Assembly: GCF_007997135.1 (NCBI RefSeq)
Contig: NZ_VORU01000016.1
Location: 1-49,046, forward strand
DNA from: Aequorivita lipolytica
GTDB lineage: Bacteria; Bacteroidota; Bacteroidia; Flavobacteriales; Flavobacteriaceae
Reading direction: 5' to 3'
Length of the DNA stretch: 49,046 nucleotides
The notes under the pieces are model-generated. The model had not been told where the DNA came from. It saw only the letters and a list, made by a program, of their open reading frames with translations, and ran no database searches. This document shows, piece after piece, positions 48,876-49,046 of the stretch; the stretch's first letter is position 1, and each line of letters begins with the position of its first letter. The translations under genes and the position numbers were made by a program.

Positions 48876-48968
48876 TGTGCAATGTTCAAGGGAGGAGTCG
48901 AGTCTATTCAATTAGGGAGGAGTCTATTCAATTAAGTGTGTCAATTTATAATTTAATAAATTAGACAT

Positions 48969-49046
48969 ATGAAAAATACAGAAATTACTTTGAACATGGA
49001 AGCCCTCATTAAACAAATGGGTGATGAGCTTCGTTCTGGTAAACCA
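48969..49046 (+). CDS. Partial gene, possibly an IS256-type transposase N-terminus
   Basis: Frame from ATG 48969 runs off the window: MKNTEITLNMEALIKQMGDE and then LRSGKP. The ELxSGKP ending resembles the start of IS256/mutator-type transposases, where a similar segment precedes the TGKxG stretch. With 26 residues only, the call is tentative. It stands just right of the heptamer array. Confidence 0.35.
   Translation, partial: MKNTEITLNMEALIKQMGDELRSGKP

Noticed and set aside
48408-48964. Three overlapping long frames with GYRLQVTG-like repeats
   Set aside because: A 7-bp unit without stop codons opens all three frames at once; the products are repeat translation with no domain or start support.

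Overview
The window looks like a chromosomal segment of a member of the Bacteroidota, most likely family Flavobacteriaceae. The evidence is the gliding-motility genes gldF and gldG, a TonB-dependent receptor with an N-terminal carboxypeptidase-like domain, a COG2509-type FAD protein, low-GC DNA, Bacteroidota promoter motifs (TTTG about 19 bp upstream of TAnnTTTG) and almost no Shine-Dalgarno sequences. The genus cannot be fixed from sequence alone. No rRNA, tRNA or CRISPR array was recognised.

Layout. 1-2.5 kb: a hybrid 7TMR-DISM histidine kinase. 2.8-8 kb: two tandem copies of an MBOAT O-acyltransferase plus SGNH-like membrane protein pair. 8-14 kb: housekeeping genes (Na+/alanine symporter, PagL-like outer-membrane deacylase, purC, phoH, SAM hydrolase/adenosyltransferase, ABM-type monooxygenase). 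14.3-20.2 kb: gldF-gldG, dnaN, a lipoprotein and mnmE. 20.2-30.3 kb: a seven-gene leftward cluster (class III aminotransferase, carbon-nitrogen hydrolase, VOC protein, large PLP decarboxylase, ATP-grasp ligase, semialdehyde dehydrogenase, C45 Ntn-hydrolase) that reads as an amine or basic-amino-acid pathway with a possible conjugation/deconjugation step. 30.6-39 kb: FKBP isomerase, FAD protein, sorbosone-dehydrogenase-like lipoprotein, TonB receptor, lipoate ligase, a 43-aa membrane protein and an azurin. 39.2-48.4 kb: a leftward capsule/exopolysaccharide locus (sugar transferase, DegT aminotransferase, 4,6-dehydratase, Wza, Wzc, Wzi). The right edge has a 392-bp heptamer array and the start of a possible transposase.

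The most unusual feature is a scattered system of 7-bp tandem repeats. At least ten intergenic gaps hold runs of heptamers whose words differ from array to array (CTGAACT, TACTGAT, GCTGTAG, CATTACT, TTGACTC, TCTAACT/GCAGGTT, cgacgag-type, GTCGCTC, AGCCTAC, GGTTRCW) while the 7-bp period is kept. Several arrays supply the stop codon of the adjacent gene, one precedes the gldF start codon, and one short run lies in frame inside mnmE. An 18-bp palindrome (TCCCGATAGCTATCGGGA) and an 8-bp family containing TTAGAT accompany them. The pattern resembles the heptanucleotide STRR repeats of cyanobacteria in form, but I know of no described counterpart here.

Working together: the MBOAT/SGNH pairs, PagL-like enzyme and Wza/Wzc/Wzi locus all act on the cell surface, with gldFG for motility. 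The amine cluster is self-contained and is probably transcribed from upstream of the aminotransferase gene.
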